DNA from: AP-15 sp963712825
Lineage (GTDB): Bacteria > Pseudomonadota > Alphaproteobacteria > ATCC43930 > CGMCC-115725
NCBI GenBank assembly: GCA_963712825.1
Contig: CAVQJP010000011.1
Span: forward strand, 186,001 to 250,000
DNA: 64,000 nucleotides
Reading direction: 5' to 3'
Shown piece by piece: positions 53,527-63,327 of this stretch (position 1 is the first letter of the stretch; each line of letters starts with the position of its first letter). A program made the position numbers and the translations under genes. Below the pieces are notes generated by a model that worked only from the letters and a program-made list of their open reading frames with translations, did no database searches and was not told the origin of the DNA.

Positions 53527-54681
53527 ATGACTTCCGTGTACGCGGTCGTCGTCGCGGCCGGACGGGGAAGCCGTTTCGGCGGCGAACGGCCCAAGCAATA
53601 TCTGCCGCTCGGCGGGAACATGCTGCTGCGGCACGCGGTCTCCGCCTTCGCCCGCCACCCGCAAATAGCCGAGGTCCAGACCGCGATCCGGCCGGAAGAT
53701 CGGGCACTTTTCGACCGCGCCGTCGCCGGGCTTGATGTGCTGCCGCCGATCGCGGGCGGCGCCACCCGGCAGGAGTCGGTGCACCTTGGGCTTGAAGCGC
53801 TGGCGGCCCATCGTCCACAATACGTGCTGATCCATGACGGCGCCCGGCCGTTTCCCGATGCCGGGCTGATTGACCGGGTCATTACCGCGCTCGATCGGGC
53901 GGCGGCCGCGATACCCTGCTTGCCGATGCGCGACACCGTCAAGCGCGTCAAGGACGGCGTAATCCGAACAACAATCGACCGCTCCCACCTGTGGCGCGCG
54001 CAGACGCCGCAGGGATTTCACTTCGAGGCCATTCTTGCTGCCCATCGCGCCGCCGCCGGGCGCGAAATGACCGATGATTCGGCGATCGCCGAGGCGGCTG
54101 GGCTGATGCCGCTGATCGTCGCCGGAGATGAAAACAATCTGAAGGTGACGACGGCCGAGGACATCGCTGCGGCCGAGCGCCTCCTTGCGGGCCGCCTAGC
54201 CGACATCCGCGTCGGCCAGGGTTTTGACGTCCACGCGTTCGGGCTCGGCGACAAGGTCGTGATCTGCGGGGTCGAAATTCCGCATGGCGCGGGTCTCGTC
54301 GGGCATTCCGATGCGGATGTCGGTCTGCACTCTCTGACCGATGCGGTGCTCGGCGCGATCGCGGCCGGGGATATCGGCCAGCATTTCCCGCCGCGCGATC
54401 CGCAATGGCGCGGCGCCGCTTCCGACCGGTTTCTGCGTCACGCCGCCCACCTCGTCCAGGCGCGGGGGGGCGTCATCGCCGCGGTCGACGTGACGATCAT
54501 CTGCGAACGGCCCAAAATCGGACCACATCGCGAGGCAATGGTTGAGCGCCTCGCGGCGATCCTCGGCATCGCCGCCGAGCGCGTCAGCGTCAAGGCGACG
54601 ACTACCGACCGGCTCGGCTTTACCGGCCGCGCCGAAGGCATTGCCGCGCAGGCCGTTGCCACCATACGCCTGCCGTTGTGA
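53527..54681 (+). CDS. ispDF: Bifunctional IspD/IspF (isoprenoid precursor synthesis)
   Basis: The 384-residue product fuses two MEP-pathway enzymes. IspD (about 1-225; VVAAGRGSRFGGERPKQY, LIHDGARPF, TDDSAIAEAAG) couples CTP to methylerythritol phosphate. IspF (about 227-384; RVGQGFDVHAFG, GLVGHSDADVGLHSLTDA, KATTTDRLGFTGR) makes the cyclic diphosphate; D and H of DVHAF and H of GHSDAD hold zinc. The fusion is typical of alphaproteobacteria. The ATG is at 53527, directly after an in-frame TTG. Confidence 0.96.
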   Translation: MTSVYAVVVAAGRGSRFGGERPKQYLPLGGNMLLRHAVSAFARHPQIAEVQTAIRPEDRALFDRAVAGLDVLPPIAGGATRQESVHLGLEALAAHRPQYVLIHDGARPFPDAGLIDRVITALDRAAAAIPCLPMRDTVKRVKDGVIRTTIDRSHLWRAQTPQGFHFEAILAAHRAAAGREMTDDSAIAEAAGLMPLIVAGDENNLKVTTAEDIAAAERLLAGRLADIRVGQGFDVHAFGLGDKVVICGVEIPHGAGLVGHSDADVGLHSLTDAVLGAIAAGDIGQHFPPRDPQWRGAASDRFLRHAAHLVQARGGVIAAVDVTIICERPKIGPHREAMVERLAAILGIAAERVSVKATTTDRLGFTGRAEGIAAQAVATIRLPL

Positions 54682-54713
54682 GGATGGCGCGCGTGATCAG
54701 CCCCTCATCCGGG

Positions 54714-54739
54714 CCCTCTCCCCGTTCACGGGGAGAGGG
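54714..54739. repeat. Palindromic repeat CCCTCTCCCCG/CGGGGAGAGGG
   Basis: A perfect 11-bp stem with loop TTCA, followed by AAGGTGAGGG at about 54759. It belongs to the same repeat family as the site at 41009. Lying 32 bases after the ispDF stop, it could stabilise or end that transcript. Confidence 0.92.
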
Positions 54740-54836
54740 AGGGACGCGCGCAGCGGCAAGGTGAGGGCTGTGGGCAGCGGGGACGAGCATTATCCGGACG
54801 GGTAGGCGTCTGGGCCCGCAGCTGAGGCATCCGGCG

Positions 54837-55295
54837 GTGCTGCTCGCGACCTGGTTCGGCGTCGGACTGATCCCAGTAGCACCCGGCACCTGGGGCTCGC
54901 TCGCCGCCCTCCCCTTTGGCTGGGCGATCCGCAGCTTGTGGGGGTTGCCCGGCCTCGCCGTGTTTGTCGCCGTCATCTTTGTCCTTGGCTGTTGGGCGGC
55001 CGGTGCGTTCGCCAAGGCCGCCGGCGTCTCCGACCCCGGTGCGGTCGTCGTCGACGAGGTCGCCGGCCAGTGTCTCGTGCTGCTCGCCGCACCACTCGAT
55101 CCAATTGCCTGGGGTTTGGCGTTTCTGCTGTTCCGCCTGTTCGACATCTGGAAGCCGTGGCCGGTGCACTGGGCCGACCGCCACGTCAAAGGCGGCTTCG
55201 GCATCATGCTCGACGACGTCCTGGCGGCGGGCTGTGCTGTCGCGGCGTTGCGGGCGCTGATGGCGATCGGCGGAATATTCAATGTTCGAAGCTGA
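54837..55295 (+). CDS. pgpA: Phosphatidylglycerophosphatase A
   Basis: The 152-residue product is an integral membrane PgpA: LLATWFGVGLIPVAPGTWGSLAALP at the start, VVVDEVAGQCLVLL in the middle and LFRLFDIWKPWPV near the end, with about four membrane spans. It dephosphorylates phosphatidylglycerol phosphate in membrane lipid synthesis. GTG at 54837 is the first standard start; upstream in-frame residues are also family-like (RLGPQLRHPAV), so a non-standard start such as the ATT at 54789 is possible. Confidence 0.9.
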   Translation: MLLATWFGVGLIPVAPGTWGSLAALPFGWAIRSLWGLPGLAVFVAVIFVLGCWAAGAFAKAAGVSDPGAVVVDEVAGQCLVLLAAPLDPIAWGLAFLLFRLFDIWKPWPVHWADRHVKGGFGIMLDDVLAAGCAVAALRALMAIGGIFNVRS

Positions 55296-55639
55296 ACGTG
55301 GACGTCATTGAAGGAAACCGAGAAACTCATCAAGGCCCAGGCCAGCCTGGCGCAAGTCGGCGCGGAGGCTGCCGGGCGGTAAATCCCCGCGGTGCATCCT
55401 TGTGTTGCGCGCTCTCGTTGGCCCTCTCGCCATCGGTGACCATCGGAGGAAGTCTCGGGCAGCTCACCGTGAAGCCGCCTTCAGCCCTCGGGCTCGAAAT
55501 GACACACGTAGGCAGCCTCGCTGCCGGGAATACTAATTGCGTCTCATCGCCGCATTTTATCATAAGTGACGGATCTGCCTCAGGCGCACTCGAGGATGGT
55601 GGGCGGTCGTCCTTCGCGTCAGGCCCATCGGCGGAGGTA
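55296..55639. other. Intergenic region between pgpA and pncC
   Basis: About 340 bases without a confident gene. A 25-codon stretch from TTG near 55312 to TAA near 55381 reads KETEKLIKAQASLAQVGAEA and is protein-like but short, perhaps a remnant. No hairpin or promoter stands out. Confidence 0.4.
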
Positions 55640-56137
55640 ATGGTGTTTACACGTGAAGTCCTGAGCTTGGCGGAAGCGGTGCTGGACGGGTGCCGGGCGC
55701 GCGGTTGGCATGTCGCGACCGCCGAATCCTGCACCGGCGGTCTGGTCGCGGCGGCGTTGACCGCGATCGCCGGCTCGTCCGATGTCGTCGAGCGCGGCTT
55801 TGTCGCTTATTCGAGCGAGGCGAAAGCAGACATGCTGGGCGTGCCGCCGGGCACGATCGCGGCCCATGGTGCGGTCAGCGCCGAGACCGCAGCCGCGATG
55901 GCCGAGGGTGCGGTCATTCGCGCTTCCGCCGATCTCGCGGTGTCGATTGCCGGCGTCGCCGGTCCGGGCGGCGGGAGCGCCGAGAAACCGGTTGGGCTCA
56001 TGATCTTCGGGCTCTCCCGGCGCGGTCGCGCCTGCCGCACCGAGCGCCACGTCTTTACCGGCGACCGCACGGCGGTGCGCGAAGCGGCATTGCAGGTGGC
56101 GCTTGGCCTACTCGCCGACGCCGCCAAATCGGCATAG
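55640..56137 (+). CDS. pncC: Nicotinamide-nucleotide amidohydrolase (CinA C-terminal type)
   Basis: The 165-residue product is the stand-alone CinA C-terminal domain, which deamidates NMN to nicotinate mononucleotide. HVATAESCTGGLVAAALTAIAGSS near residue 25 holds the catalytic serine. RGFVAYSSEAKADMLGVP and AGVAGPGGGSAEKPVG are typical. The ATG at 55640 and GTG at 55643 are adjacent. The GGAGG site is better spaced for the GTG. Confidence 0.92.
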   Translation: MVFTREVLSLAEAVLDGCRARGWHVATAESCTGGLVAAALTAIAGSSDVVERGFVAYSSEAKADMLGVPPGTIAAHGAVSAETAAAMAEGAVIRASADLAVSIAGVAGPGGGSAEKPVGLMIFGLSRRGRACRTERHVFTGDRTAVREAALQVALGLLADAAKSA

Positions 56138-56168
56138 CGCTCAGCCCGAACCGCTCGGGTAAAGCGGG

Positions 56169-56768
56169 TCAGAACCCGCGCCGCAGCCGGTGGCGGCGAT
56201 AGGCATCGGCGTCATCGGCATCTTCGAGCGTCGCGGTCAAACCCACGGTGACCCTGCCCGGCAGCCCGGCGAGCGTGTCGGCGAGCGCGTGCGGCCCGGA
56301 CCAGCGCACCCGATCAAACAGCCGCGGCAAATGCGGCCGCCGCCGCGCGCCGACAAGCCAGAACCCGCCGTCAGCCGCCGGGCCAAAGACCAGGTCGCAG
56401 CCGCCGAGCAACCGGAACGCGGCGGCGACATGGCCGGCGTCAAGCACCGGGATGTCGCTGCCGATCAGCACGACGGGGCCGGGGGGCGCCGCGGCGATTG
56501 CCCGCTGCATCCGCACCCCGAGGTCACCGCCGCCCTGTGGCACGACCTCGACCCCGCGACGCCAGCGCCGGGCAGCGCCGCATGCCCGGTCCGGCGTCAC
56601 CGCGATCCGCATACGCCAGCGGTGGTCGCCTGCGAGCCGGCGCAGCAGGCGCGCGATCATCAGCCGCTCAAAGCGCACCGCGGCGGCGTCGCCGATCGCG
56701 CGCGCCAGCCGGCGCTTGCCAAGCCCCAGCACGGGAGCGCGCGCAAACAGGATCAGCTGATGCCGCAT
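56169..56768 (-). CDS. TIGR04282-type arsenosugar glycosyltransferase
   Basis: The 199-residue product is a small GT-A-type transferase of the family catalogued with arsenosugar synthesis (cofC-like fold). LILFARAPVLGLGKRRLARAIGD at the N-terminus, VLIGSDIPVLDAGHVAAAF near 110 and LVFGPAADGGFWLVGARR near 135 are diagnostic. The ATG at 56768 overlaps the preceding stop by one base (TGATG). No ArsM or ArsS gene is visible, so an arsenic role is not shown here. Confidence 0.88.
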   Translation of the reverse strand: MRHQLILFARAPVLGLGKRRLARAIGDAAAVRFERLMIARLLRRLAGDHRWRMRIAVTPDRACGAARRWRRGVEVVPQGGGDLGVRMQRAIAAAPPGPVVLIGSDIPVLDAGHVAAAFRLLGGCDLVFGPAADGGFWLVGARRRPHLPRLFDRVRWSGPHALADTLAGLPGRVTVGLTATLEDADDADAYRRHRLRRGF

Positions 56769-57424
56769 CAACCGTATAGCCGGGCGATGCGTGCCGGCGG
56801 CACCCCGATGAAGTATAGCGACAGGCAGACGAGGTTGCGCCCCGGACGCCGCCAATACCCGCCGCGCCGATAGCGTCGCGCCGAGGCGACGCAGCGGGCG
56901 CCGACCGGAGCGAGCCGATTACAGCCGAGCCGGCGGACGAGATCGACATCCTCCATCAACGGCAGCGGCGCAAACCCGCCGACTGCGCCGTAAAGCGTCC
57001 GGCTGATCAGCAGACCCTGGTCGCCATAGGGCAATCCCAATACCCGGCAGCGCCAGGCGACGACTCGCTCCACCCGGCGCGCCGCCGGGGCGGGGTCGTC
57101 GAGGGCGAAATCGAAATAGCCGGCGCGGTGGTCCCCATCGGCCGCCGTCATGAAAGCGCCTACCGCGTCGGGCCAGCCCGGCTCCAGCACGCAATCGGCA
57201 TGAAGAAACAACAACCACTCGCCCGTTGCCGCGGCGGCGCCCGCCGCCATCTGGGTTCCACGCCCCGGCGCGGCAAAAACGACCCGCGCGCCCGCCGCTT
57301 CGGCAACCGCGGCGGTCCCGTCGATCGAGCCGCCATCGACGACAACGGTCTCTATCCCAAGGGCCGTGCGCAGGGCGCCCAGGGCCGCCGGCAATGTGTC
57401 GGCGGCGTTCAAGGTCGGGATCAC
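56768..57424 (-). CDS. TIGR04283-type family 2 glycosyltransferase
   Basis: The 218-residue product is a GT-A family 2 transferase: IPTLNAADTLPAALGAL at the start, VVVDGGSIDGTAAVAEAAGARVV for the nucleotide site, LLFLHADCVLEPGW (D-x-D-like) and GYFDFALDD, then GDQGLLISRTLYGAVGGFAPLPLMEDVD. Start GTG at 57424. Residues upstream (LSI in frame) look family-like, so the true start may be slightly earlier, near an 8-T run. It faces the radical SAM gene across a 56-bp gap that holds an SOS box, so both may be LexA-controlled. Confidence 0.88.
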   Translation of the reverse strand: MIPTLNAADTLPAALGALRTALGIETVVVDGGSIDGTAAVAEAAGARVVFAAPGRGTQMAAGAAAATGEWLLFLHADCVLEPGWPDAVGAFMTAADGDHRAGYFDFALDDPAPAARRVERVVAWRCRVLGLPYGDQGLLISRTLYGAVGGFAPLPLMEDVDLVRRLGCNRLAPVGARCVASARRYRRGGYWRRPGRNLVCLSLYFIGVPPARIARLYG

Positions 57425-57441
57425 GATCGACAGAAAAAAAA

Positions 57442-57456
57442 GTTCTTGATACGTTC
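57442..57456. promoter_or_regulatory. Candidate LexA (SOS) box, GTTC-N7-GTTC
   Basis: GTTCTTGATACGTTC fits the alphaproteobacterial LexA direct repeat GTTC-N7-GTTC exactly. It is also nested in an inverted repeat AGTTCTTG...CAAGAACT (57441-57464). It lies 24 bases upstream of the radical SAM ATG and about 18 bases from the start of the divergent glycosyltransferase gene, a usual distance for a repressor site over a promoter. Confidence 0.75.
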
Positions 57457-57480
57457 CAAGAACTCCGCTACATTTCGGCC

Positions 57481-58563
57481 ATGGATATGTCGGGCGTCAT
57501 CGCGCCGCGCAAGGGCCGCGGCGCCGCGAGCAACGACAGCGGCCGCTTCGAGGGCGAACAGCGGGTCGCGTTCGACGACGGCTGGGGGCTGGGAGACGCC
57601 GAGCCGCTGCCGCTGACCACGACCGTTTCGGTCGATGCGACGCGTACGATCATCGCCCGCAACAACTCGCCCGATATCGGCTTTGACCGCTCGATCAATC
57701 CATACCGAGGGTGCGAGCATGGCTGCATCTACTGCTATGCACGGCCAAGCCACGCCTATCTCGGCCTGTCGCCCGGTCTCGACTTCGAAAGTCGCCTATT
57801 CTACAAGCCGCAAGCGGCGGCGCTGCTCGCGGCCGAATTGCGCAAAAAGGGATACGCCTGCCGCCCGATCGCGCTTGGCAGCAACACCGACCCCTATCAG
57901 CCGGTTGAGCGCCGGCTCGGCGTCACCCGCTCGATCCTCGAAGTGCTGCGCGATTTTCGCCACCCGGTGACGATCGTCAGCAAATCGGCGCTGATCCGGC
58001 GCGACCTCGACATCCTGTCCGAGATGGCAAAGGAGAGGCTCGCGATCATAACGATTTCGGTGACGACCTTAGACCATGGGCTGGCGCGGGTCATGGAGCC
58101 GCGGGCGGCCACCCCCGAGCGCCGGGTTGAGACGATCGCGGCACTGGTCGAGGCCGGGATTCCGACCGGGGTGCTCAGCGCGCCGATGATCCCGGCGCTC
58201 AACGACAGCGAAATGGAGGAGATACTCGAGCGGGCGCGCCAGGCGGGCGCCACTTCGGCCGGCTATACCCTGCTGCGGCTGCCGCTCGAACTGAAGGCGC
58301 TGTTCCGCGAATGGCTCGAAAGCCATTTTCCGGACAAGGCGGCACATGTGCTCTCGCTGGTCGCGCAGGCGCATGGAGGTCGGCTCTATAATTCGGCTTG
58401 GTCGAAACGGATGACCGGGACCGGCGCCTATGCCGATATGCTGCGGGTGCGATTTGACCGTGCATGCCGCAAGCTCGGCTTTAACCAGCGCACGACCGAT
58501 CCGCTCGACACCACCCGTTTTCGCGCGCCGCCGCAGAAAGGCGATCAGCTGAGCCTGCTGTAA
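57481..58563 (+). CDS. PA0069-family radical SAM protein (SplB-like)
   Basis: The 360-residue product has the radical SAM cluster motif C78-x3-C82-x2-C85 (CEHGCIYCYARP), with NPYRGCEHGC preceding it. LPLTTTVSVDATRTIIARNNSPDIGFD in the N-terminal extension is typical of the PA0069 family, distantly related to spore photoproduct lyase. TLLRLPLELKALFREWLESHFP near 265 is another family mark. Function is not established. With the SOS box upstream it may take part in repair of nucleic-acid damage. The ATG is at 57481. Confidence 0.9.
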   Translation: MDMSGVIAPRKGRGAASNDSGRFEGEQRVAFDDGWGLGDAEPLPLTTTVSVDATRTIIARNNSPDIGFDRSINPYRGCEHGCIYCYARPSHAYLGLSPGLDFESRLFYKPQAAALLAAELRKKGYACRPIALGSNTDPYQPVERRLGVTRSILEVLRDFRHPVTIVSKSALIRRDLDILSEMAKERLAIITISVTTLDHGLARVMEPRAATPERRVETIAALVEAGIPTGVLSAPMIPALNDSEMEEILERARQAGATSAGYTLLRLPLELKALFREWLESHFPDKAAHVLSLVAQAHGGRLYNSAWSKRMTGTGAYADMLRVRFDRACRKLGFNQRTTDPLDTTRFRAPPQKGDQLSLL

Positions 58564-58674
58564 ACGCAAGGTTCGTGCGATCGAACGGCATCACCTGATG
58601 CCGCTTGCCCGGGCCTCCGCGATCGGCCTAGGTTCACATCCCCAAAACAAAAGCAACCGAGGGAAGATCGAGCC

Positions 58675-59643
58675 ATGATCTGCGATGTCCACGCGCACTA
58701 TACGCCAAAAAATTTCAGCGAGTTCATGGGCGACCGGTTTGCGTCGCCGGTTCATCTGCCGGTCAAGCGCGGAATGGCGCTTCACCCGTTCTCGGATTCG
58801 CCGGAGGACATCCAGGGGCGATTTGAGCTGATGGACGCGGCCGGGGTCGAAAAGCAAGTATTGTCGCCAAACCATCCGCCCTACCTGCCGGATCAGAACG
58901 AATGCGTCAAAGCCGTGCAGATGCTGAACGACGGGTATGCCGATCTGGCGCACCGCTACCCGAAACGCATCGCCTCCTATGTCATGCTGCCTTTGCCGCA
59001 CATCGACGCGGCGCTGAAGGAAATGGAACGCGGCTTTGACCAGCTTGGCTGCGTCGGCGTCAACATGAACATCATCTGCTTGAACCGCTCGGTCGCCGAG
59101 ACCGAGTTCGAGCCGATCTACGCGGAAATGAACCGGCGCGGCGCTGTCCTGTTTGTCCACCCGGCGGGCACCGGCATCTGCTCACCGTTCATCACCGAGT
59201 ACGGCTTTCGCGCCGCGGTCGGGACGTCGCTCGAAGATGCGACGTTTGTGTTGCACATGATCGCCAAGCAGATCCCGCACCGCTATCCGAACATAAAGTT
59301 CATCGTGCCCCATCTCGGCGGGCCGGTCCCGATGCTGTTGCACCGGCTCGACCAGCAAGGGCAAAGTCCGAGTGGACACCCGAACCTTGCCGAGGCGCCG
59401 TCGGTCACAGCCAAGAAGTTCTATTACGACACGGTGTGCTACGGCTCGAAAGCGGCCTTCACCTGTGCCCTTGAAGCGTTTGGCGCCGACCATCTCGTCA
59501 CCGGCAGCGACTATCCAGTGTTGCAGGACTATGAGGCCTACAAGGAAACCTTCGGCTATATAAGCCGGCTTGGTCTGCCCCCTGCCGATATGGATAAGAT
59601 TCTGCACCACAACGCGCAGCGGCTCTTCGGCTTTGAGCATTGA
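58675..59643 (+). CDS. ACMSD-type amidohydrolase
   Basis: The 322-residue product is an amidohydrolase_2 TIM barrel. H6-x-H8 in CDVHAHYTPKNF, H in VLFVHPAG near 162, H in KFIVPHLGGPVP near 213 and D in HLVTGSDYPVLQ near 280 make a complete metal site. Relatives decarboxylate aromatic acids or ring-cleavage products. A GAGGGAAG site lies upstream of the ATG at 58675. It is followed 16 bp later by a GrdB-like gene. It differs clearly from the amidohydrolase at 21467, which has a D-G-H version of the first motif. Confidence 0.9.
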   Translation: MICDVHAHYTPKNFSEFMGDRFASPVHLPVKRGMALHPFSDSPEDIQGRFELMDAAGVEKQVLSPNHPPYLPDQNECVKAVQMLNDGYADLAHRYPKRIASYVMLPLPHIDAALKEMERGFDQLGCVGVNMNIICLNRSVAETEFEPIYAEMNRRGAVLFVHPAGTGICSPFITEYGFRAAVGTSLEDATFVLHMIAKQIPHRYPNIKFIVPHLGGPVPMLLHRLDQQGQSPSGHPNLAEAPSVTAKKFYYDTVCYGSKAAFTCALEAFGADHLVTGSDYPVLQDYEAYKETFGYISRLGLPPADMDKILHHNAQRLFGFEH

Positions 59644-59659
59644 TCTGACGCGGAGAGTG

Positions 59660-60601
59660 ATGAGCGGGTCGGACCCCGAATTGGGGTTTGCCGTCGAATT
59701 TGACGGGCCGATCCCCTATCTGCAGCGCGTCCGCGACTATTACCAGGGCCTCGGCTACGGCGCGCCCTACCGCTGGGCGCATTACGCCGAGGTCCCGTTT
59801 CAACCATTGGCCAAACCGCTGGCCGAATGCCGGATCGCGCTGATTACCACCGCGGCACCCTATCAGCCGGACAAGGGCGACCAGGGTCCGGGCGCCTCCT
59901 ACAACGCCGCGGCCAAATTCTACCAGGTCTATTCGGGCGACACCGCGCGCGACCATGATTTGCGGATTTCCCATGTCGCCTATGATAGGGCGCACACCAT
60001 GGCCGAGGACGCCAACACCTGGTTTCCATTGCCGCAATTACGGCTTGCGGCGGCAGCCGGTCGGATCGGCGCGGTGACGCCGCGTTTTCACGGCGCGCCG
60101 ACCAACCGCAGCCAGCGTGTGACTCTCGAACGCGATTGTCCGGAGCTGCTGGCGCGCTGCTGCGAAGACCGGGCCGACGCCGCGATATTGGTGCCGAATT
60201 GCCCGGTTTGCCATCAGACGATCAGTCTCGCCGCCCGCCACCTGGAACGGCACGGCATCGCCACGGTTATCATGGGATGCGCCAAAGACATCGTCGAACA
60301 TGTCGGCGTGCCGCGATTTTTGTTCAGCGACTTCCCGCTCGGAAATTCGGCAGGGCGGCCGAGGGACCCGGCCTCGCAAGCCCTTACCTTGGAACTGGCG
60401 CTTGATGTGCTCAAAGCGGCTCCGGCGCCGCGAACGACCGTCCAGTCGCCGCTGCGCTGGAGCGACGACCCATCCTGGAAGCTCGATTACTCGAACATCG
60501 AGCGGTTATCGGCCGACGAGATTCGCCTCCACCGCAACGAATTCGACCGGCAAAAGGAAATCGCCAAGGCAGCGCGCGACGGCCCGGCGCCATCGCGCTG
60601 A
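59660..60601 (+). CDS. GrdB/PrdB-like reductase component (glycine/sarcosine/betaine reductase family), non-seleno
   Basis: The 313-residue product resembles the selenoprotein B family of glycine/sarcosine/betaine and proline reductases. The redox motif is C181-P-V-C184 within ILVPNCPVCHQT; no in-frame UGA is used, so it is a cysteine version. RISHVAYDRAHTMAEDANTWFPL near 103 and GIATVIMGCAKDIVEHVGVPRFLFSDFPLGN near 215 are family-like. Aerobic alphaproteobacterial versions have no proven substrate. The ATG at 59660 is very close to the GGAGAG site. It is cotranscribed with the amidohydrolase, so both probably act on one compound. Confidence 0.75.
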   Translation: MSGSDPELGFAVEFDGPIPYLQRVRDYYQGLGYGAPYRWAHYAEVPFQPLAKPLAECRIALITTAAPYQPDKGDQGPGASYNAAAKFYQVYSGDTARDHDLRISHVAYDRAHTMAEDANTWFPLPQLRLAAAAGRIGAVTPRFHGAPTNRSQRVTLERDCPELLARCCEDRADAAILVPNCPVCHQTISLAARHLERHGIATVIMGCAKDIVEHVGVPRFLFSDFPLGNSAGRPRDPASQALTLELALDVLKAAPAPRTTVQSPLRWSDDPSWKLDYSNIERLSADEIRLHRNEFDRQKEIAKAARDGPAPSR

Positions 60602-60940
60602 ACCCCGGCAGGCGCCCGTTTTGCGACAGCGTGCCGAATACCGCGACCGCCGCGGAAATCGCCGAGAGCGACGTCAAACCAAGCCGGCTTGCCGGCCGAG
60701 CCTACGAACCCCTCAATACTCGTCAGCATTGTTCATCATGATGTCAACTTTTTGTCTCATTTCACCGCGTTCCCGTCGCGCGATAAACAGCTCGTCTTCG
60801 GTTGCGGCGCTATCAGCGGAAAATTAGCGCGGTTCGCTCGCTCGATTTTCCTTTGAAGATTAGACAAATCGGCGTTACCCTCTTGCGAGATTATCCGCTT
60901 GCCGGCGGATCGGTTGCCATTCGGCTGGGGGAGAAAAGCC
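60602..60940. promoter_or_regulatory. Intergenic region before the secreted DUF6134-like gene
   Basis: About 340 bases with no confident gene. The middle (about 60725-60870) is AT-richer, as promoters often are in such genomes. No clear hairpin or known box was seen. Confidence 0.35.
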
Positions 60941-61678
60941 ATGACCGAGGATGTGATCGGCATGCGGATGAGAACACGAGCGGCGGCGCAGCGCGCTCGA
61001 ATGGGCTGGGTTGGGGCGCTGGCCGGCGTGCTGAGCCTGGGTCTCGTATGGGCCGCCGAGGCGGCGCCGGTGCAACTGACCTACCAGGTCACACACTCGG
61101 TGTTCGGCAATATCGGCACCTACACCAACCTGATAGAACCCACCGCCACTGGAACCACGGTGCAGACCCGAGCTCATTTCCAGGTCAAGATGCTCGGCGT
61201 CAACATGTACCACGAAGACGCCCAGCGCACCGAGCGCTGGCAGGGAAACCGCCTGATCTCGTTCAGCGGCGTCACCAGCAAAGGCAGCGGGTCGATGGTC
61301 GTAAAGGGCGAGGCGCGCGGCAACACCTTTGTCATCAATTCGCCGCAGGGCACGATCACGGCGCCGGCATCGGTTCGCCCGGCCAACCCGTGGTCTCCGG
61401 GCTTTCTGAACTCGAACACGATGATGCGGCCCGATGACGGTCGGATCGAGCAGGTGCGGATCAGCGCCGCGGAACCCACCGTCATCGACATCGACGGCAA
61501 GCCGGTGCGCGCCCAGAAATACGAGGTCGACGGTGCGACTCGCTACGACGTGTGGCTCGACAGCCAGGGCGTGCCGGTGAAGTTCGCCGTCGCCGACAAC
61601 AGCGGCACGGTAACGTTTACTCTGGCCAGCTGCAGCGGCTGCAGCACCTTGGCGCCGCAGCAGCTCGGGATGAGATAG
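60941..61678 (+). CDS. Secreted DUF6134-like protein
   Basis: The 245-residue product has a signal segment (GWVGALAGVLSLGLVWAAEAA, cleavage near residue 42), then a beta-rich domain: LTYQVTHSVFGNIGTYTN, RTERWQGNRLISFSGVTSKGSG, VINSPQGTITAPASV and NPWSPGFLNSNTMM. I believe this is the DUF6134 family, of unknown function and periplasmic. GGGGGAG lies 8 bases before the ATG at 60941. A paralogue lies at 63328, beyond the PLP-enzyme gene. Confidence 0.85.
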   Translation: MTEDVIGMRMRTRAAAQRARMGWVGALAGVLSLGLVWAAEAAPVQLTYQVTHSVFGNIGTYTNLIEPTATGTTVQTRAHFQVKMLGVNMYHEDAQRTERWQGNRLISFSGVTSKGSGSMVVKGEARGNTFVINSPQGTITAPASVRPANPWSPGFLNSNTMMRPDDGRIEQVRISAAEPTVIDIDGKPVRAQKYEVDGATRYDVWLDSQGVPVKFAVADNSGTVTFTLASCSGCSTLAPQQLGMR

Positions 61679-61771
61679 CCCATCTTTCGCTTTGTCTACC
61701 CAGACTGAGCACGGCTTCCCTTCGGGATCGCAAATCTTCCGAACGAGTGGCAGCGGGCGCACGCCGATCGA

Positions 61772-63271
<1,500 letters not shown>

Positions 63272-63327
63272 AATTGGAAGCCGCGTCCAACGCACAGCGG
63301 CAAGGTCTCACCTGGAGTATGCGGTGA

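Noticed and set aside
60202..60216. Selenocysteine codon in the GrdB-like gene
   Set aside because: The redox motif is C-P-V-C with ordinary cysteine codons and no in-frame TGA.
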